This document shows positions 61,501 to 64,000 of a stretch of DNA of 64,000 bases, piece by piece. Source of the stretch: Eledone cirrhosa (Eukaryota > Mollusca > Cephalopoda > Octopoda > Eledonidae); NCBI GenBank assembly GCA_964016885.1, contig OZ024743.1, forward strand, positions 345,110,563 through 345,174,562, written 5' to 3'. Below the pieces are notes generated by a model that saw only the letters and a list, made by a program, of their open reading frames with translations, had not been told where the DNA came from and searched no databases. The stretch's first letter is position 1, and every line of letters begins with the position of its first letter. Made by a program: the position numbers and the translations under genes.

Positions 61501-64000
61501 GTATATGTATGTCTATGTATTTATGTCTGTATGTGAGTGTTGTATATGAATGTCTATGTATTTATGTCTGTATGTGGGTGTTGTATATGTATGTCTATGT
61601 ATTTATGTCTGTATGTGGGTGTTGTATATGTATGTCTCAGTATGTATGTCTGTATGTGGGTGTAGTATATGTATGTCTATGTATTTATGTCTGTATGTGG
61701 GTGTTGTATATGTATGTCTCTGTATGTATGTCTGTATGTGGGTGTTGTATTTGTATGTCTCTCTATGTATGTCAGTATGTGGGTGTTGTATATGTATGTC
61801 TATGTATGCATGTCAGTATGTGGGTGTTGTATATGTATGTCAGTATGTGGGTGTAGTATATGTATGTCTCTGTATGTATGTCAGTATGTGGGTGTTGTAT
61901 ATGTATGTCTATGTATGCATGTCTGTATGTGGGTGTTGTATATGTATGTCTATGTATGTATGTCTGTATGTGGGTGTTGTATATGTAAGTCTATGTATGC
62001 ATGTCAGTATGTGGGTGTTGTATTTGTATGTCTCTCTATGTATGTCAGTATGTGGGTGTTGTATATGTATGTCTATGTATGCATGTCTGTATGTGGGTGT
62101 TGTATATGTATGTATATGTATGCATGTCTGTATGTGGGTGTTGTATATGTATGTCTATGTATGTATGTATGTATGTGGGTGTTGTATATGTATGTCTATG
62201 TATGCATGTCAGTATGTGGGTGTTGTATTTGTATGTCTCTCTATATATGTCAGTATGTGGGTGTTGTATATGTATGTCTATGTATGCATGTCTGTATGTG
62301 GGTGTTGTATATGTATGTCTATGTATGTATGTCTGTATGTGGGTGTTGTATATGTATGTCTATGTATGTATATCTGTATGTGGGTGTTGTATATGTATGT
62401 CTATGTATGTATGTCAGTATGTGGGTGTTGTATATGTATGTCTCTGTATGTATGTCAGTATGTGGGTGTTGTATATGTATGTCTATGTATGTATGTCTGT
62501 ATGTGGGTGTTGTATATGTATGTCTATATATGTATGTCTGTATGTGGGTGTTGTATATGTACGTCTATGTATGTATGTCTGTATGTGGGTGTTGTATATG
62601 TATGTCTCTGTATGTATGTCTGTATGTGGGTGTTGTATATGTATTTCTCTGTATGTATGTCAGTATGTGTGTGTTGTATATGTATGTCTATGTATGTATG
62701 TCAGTATGTGTATGTATGTCTGTATGTGTGTGTTGTATATATATGTCTCTGTATGTATGTCTGTATGTGGGTGTTGTATATGTATGTCTATGTATGTATG
62801 TCTGTATGTGGGTGTTGTATATGTATGTCTATGTATGTATGTCAGTATGTGGGTGTTGTATATGTATGTCTCTGTATGTATGTCTGTATGTGGGTGTTGT
62901 ATATGTATGTCTATGTATGTATGTCAGTATGTGGGTGTTGTATATGTATGTCTATGTACGTATGTCAGTATGTGTCTGTTGTATATGTATGTCTATGTAT
63001 GTATGTCAGTATGTGTGTGTTGTATATGTATGTCTCTGTATGTATGTCTGTATGTCTCTATGTGGGTGTTGTATATGTATGTCTATGTATGTATGTCTGT
63101 ATGTGTGTTGTATATTTATGTCTCTGTATGTATGTCTGTATGTGGGTGTTGTATATGTATGTCTATGTATGTATGTCAGTATGTGGGTGTTGTATGTCTA
63201 TGTATGTATGTCTGTATGTGGGTGTTGTATATGTATGTCTATGTATGTATGTCAGTATGTGTGTGTTGTATATGTATGTCTCTCTATGTATGTCTGTATG
63301 TGGGTGTTGGATATGTATGTCTATCTATGTATGTCTGTATGTGGGTGTTGTATATGTATGTCTATGTATGTATGTCAGTATGTGGGTGTTGTATATGTAT
63401 GTCTATGTATGTATGTCAGTATGTGGGTGTTGTATATGTATGTCTATGTATGTATGTCAGTATGTGTGTGTTGTATATGTATGTCTCTGTATGTATGTCT
63501 GTATGTGGGTGTTGTTTATGTATGTCTATGTATATATGTATGTATGTGGGTGTTGTATATGTATGTCTATGTATGTATGTCAGAATGTGGGTGTTGTATA
63601 TGTATGTCTATGTATGTATGTCTGTATATGAGTGTTGTATATGTATGTCTATGTACGTATGTCTGTATGTGGGTGTTGTATATGTATGTCTATGTATGTA
63701 TGTCTGTATGTGGGTGTTGTATATGTATGTCTATCTATGTATGTCTGTATGTGGGTGTTGTATATGTATGTCTATGTATGTACGTCTGTATGTGGATGTT
63801 GCATATGTATGTCTATCTATGTATGTCTGTATGTGGGTGTTGTATATGTATGTCTATGTATGTATGTCTGTATGTGGGTGTTGTATATGTATGTCTCTGT
63901 ATATATGTCAGTATGTGGGTGTTGTATATGTATGTCTATGTGGGTGTTGTATATGTATGTCTATGTATGTATGTCTGTATGTGGGTGTTGTATATGTATG
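58593..64000 (+). repeat. Right-hand mosaic satellite segment, open to window edge
   Basis: Continues the 3.2-kb family to about 60,600. It then switches to a GTGAGTG/TATATTATG/25-bp-monomer context (60,620-61,210) that resembles 22,700-23,300, and returns to GCATG-rich monomers (61,800-62,330). The last kilobase has ordinary monomers with some CTATCTATG, GTACGT and short forms. The array does not end inside the window. Confidence 0.75.

Larger units (their letters stand above)
3874..64000 (+). repeat. Giant 41-bp T/G-rich minisatellite array (continues past window)
   Basis: About 60 kb of head-to-tail monomers, all in one orientation and with no foreign insertion. The 41-bp unit has a GTGGGTGTTG core followed by a TATATG and TATG-rich tail containing two GTC triplets. 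By count the consensus is 20 T, 12 G, 7 A and 2 C, so the plus strand is 78% T+G, and it has no CpG. Recurrent variants are CTGTA/CAGTA after the second GTC, CTATG/CTCTG after the first, GGGTG/GTGTG/GAGTG in the core, and GTTGTAT/GTTTTAT/GTTGTTT. Length variants include 27 bp, 25 bp and an about 18-bp-longer form. About 1,450-1,500 monomers would fit. All the long plus-strand open frames within it are readings of this repeat. Confidence 0.98.

Noticed and set aside
3862..63631. Dozens of very long plus-strand open frames (up to 2,437 codons)
   Set aside because: They are overlapping three-frame readings of the same 41-bp satellite, with no start context, splice signals, domains or codon bias. 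I do not list them as genes.
3874..64000. CRISPR array
   Set aside because: Repeats are directly adjacent with no unique spacers, and the flank is eukaryotic.
3874..64000. Telomeric repeat
   Set aside because: The G-rich core GTGGGTGTTG is not a known telomere motif, the unit is 41 bp, and no TTAGGG-type run occurs.
3874..64000. G-quadruplex potential
   Set aside because: There is only one GGG per 41 bp, so runs are too far apart for a stable intrastrand quadruplex.

Overview
This window is eukaryotic, almost certainly animal, nuclear DNA. I see no functional protein gene, tRNA or rRNA. Nearly all of it (about 3,874 to the right edge, roughly 60 kb) is one uninterrupted tandem array of a 41-bp, T+G-rich minisatellite. 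The left 3.9 kb is ordinary repeat-rich flank. It holds a decayed Penelope-like retroelement (reverse transcriptase plus GIY-YIG endonuclease), AT-rich and CA-rich simple sequence, a 134-bp near-perfect inverted repeat, and a 52-bp near-perfect palindrome. A Penelope-like element, many (CA)/(TA)/(CG) tracts and a giant TATG-type satellite would fit a mollusc, perhaps a cephalopod. That placement is an inference and is weak.

Layout. 1-1,459: Penelope-like remnant, plus strand, with several frameshifts and stops. 1,460-2,540: trailing sequence, a degenerate TTAATTAA-rich repeat, then CA-rich DNA. 2,541-2,990: long inverted repeat with a microsatellite-filled loop. 3,097-3,148: palindrome followed by (TC)n(TA)n. 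3,177-3,873: unique sequence ending in a CG/TG tract. 3,874-64,000: the satellite, whose right end is not reached.

The satellite is not a simple monotone array. Monomers carry a few recurrent variants: CTGTA or CAGTA, CTATG or CTCTG, GGGTG or GTGTG or GAGTG, 27-bp and 25-bp short monomers, and an approximately 18-bp-longer form. These variants are arranged into higher-order blocks that were themselves duplicated. I could read tandem or near-tandem block offsets of 1,823, 1,134, 1,555 and 2,088 bp (4.5-12.8 kb), 3,401 bp (15.4-22.2 kb), 4,964 bp (26.6-36.5 kb), 3,222, 3,177 and 6,399 bp (33-47 kb), 1,685 bp (50.8-53.7 kb) and 3,316 bp (52.0-58.6 kb).

The consensus monomer has no stop codon in any forward frame and its length is not a multiple of three. 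Every forward frame therefore reads the same 41-residue Cys/Tyr/Val/Met cycle, which gives open frames of up to 2,437 codons. I treat these as a by-product of the repeat, not as genes. The most interesting aspect of the window is the nested higher-order organisation of this satellite and the large stop-free frames it creates.
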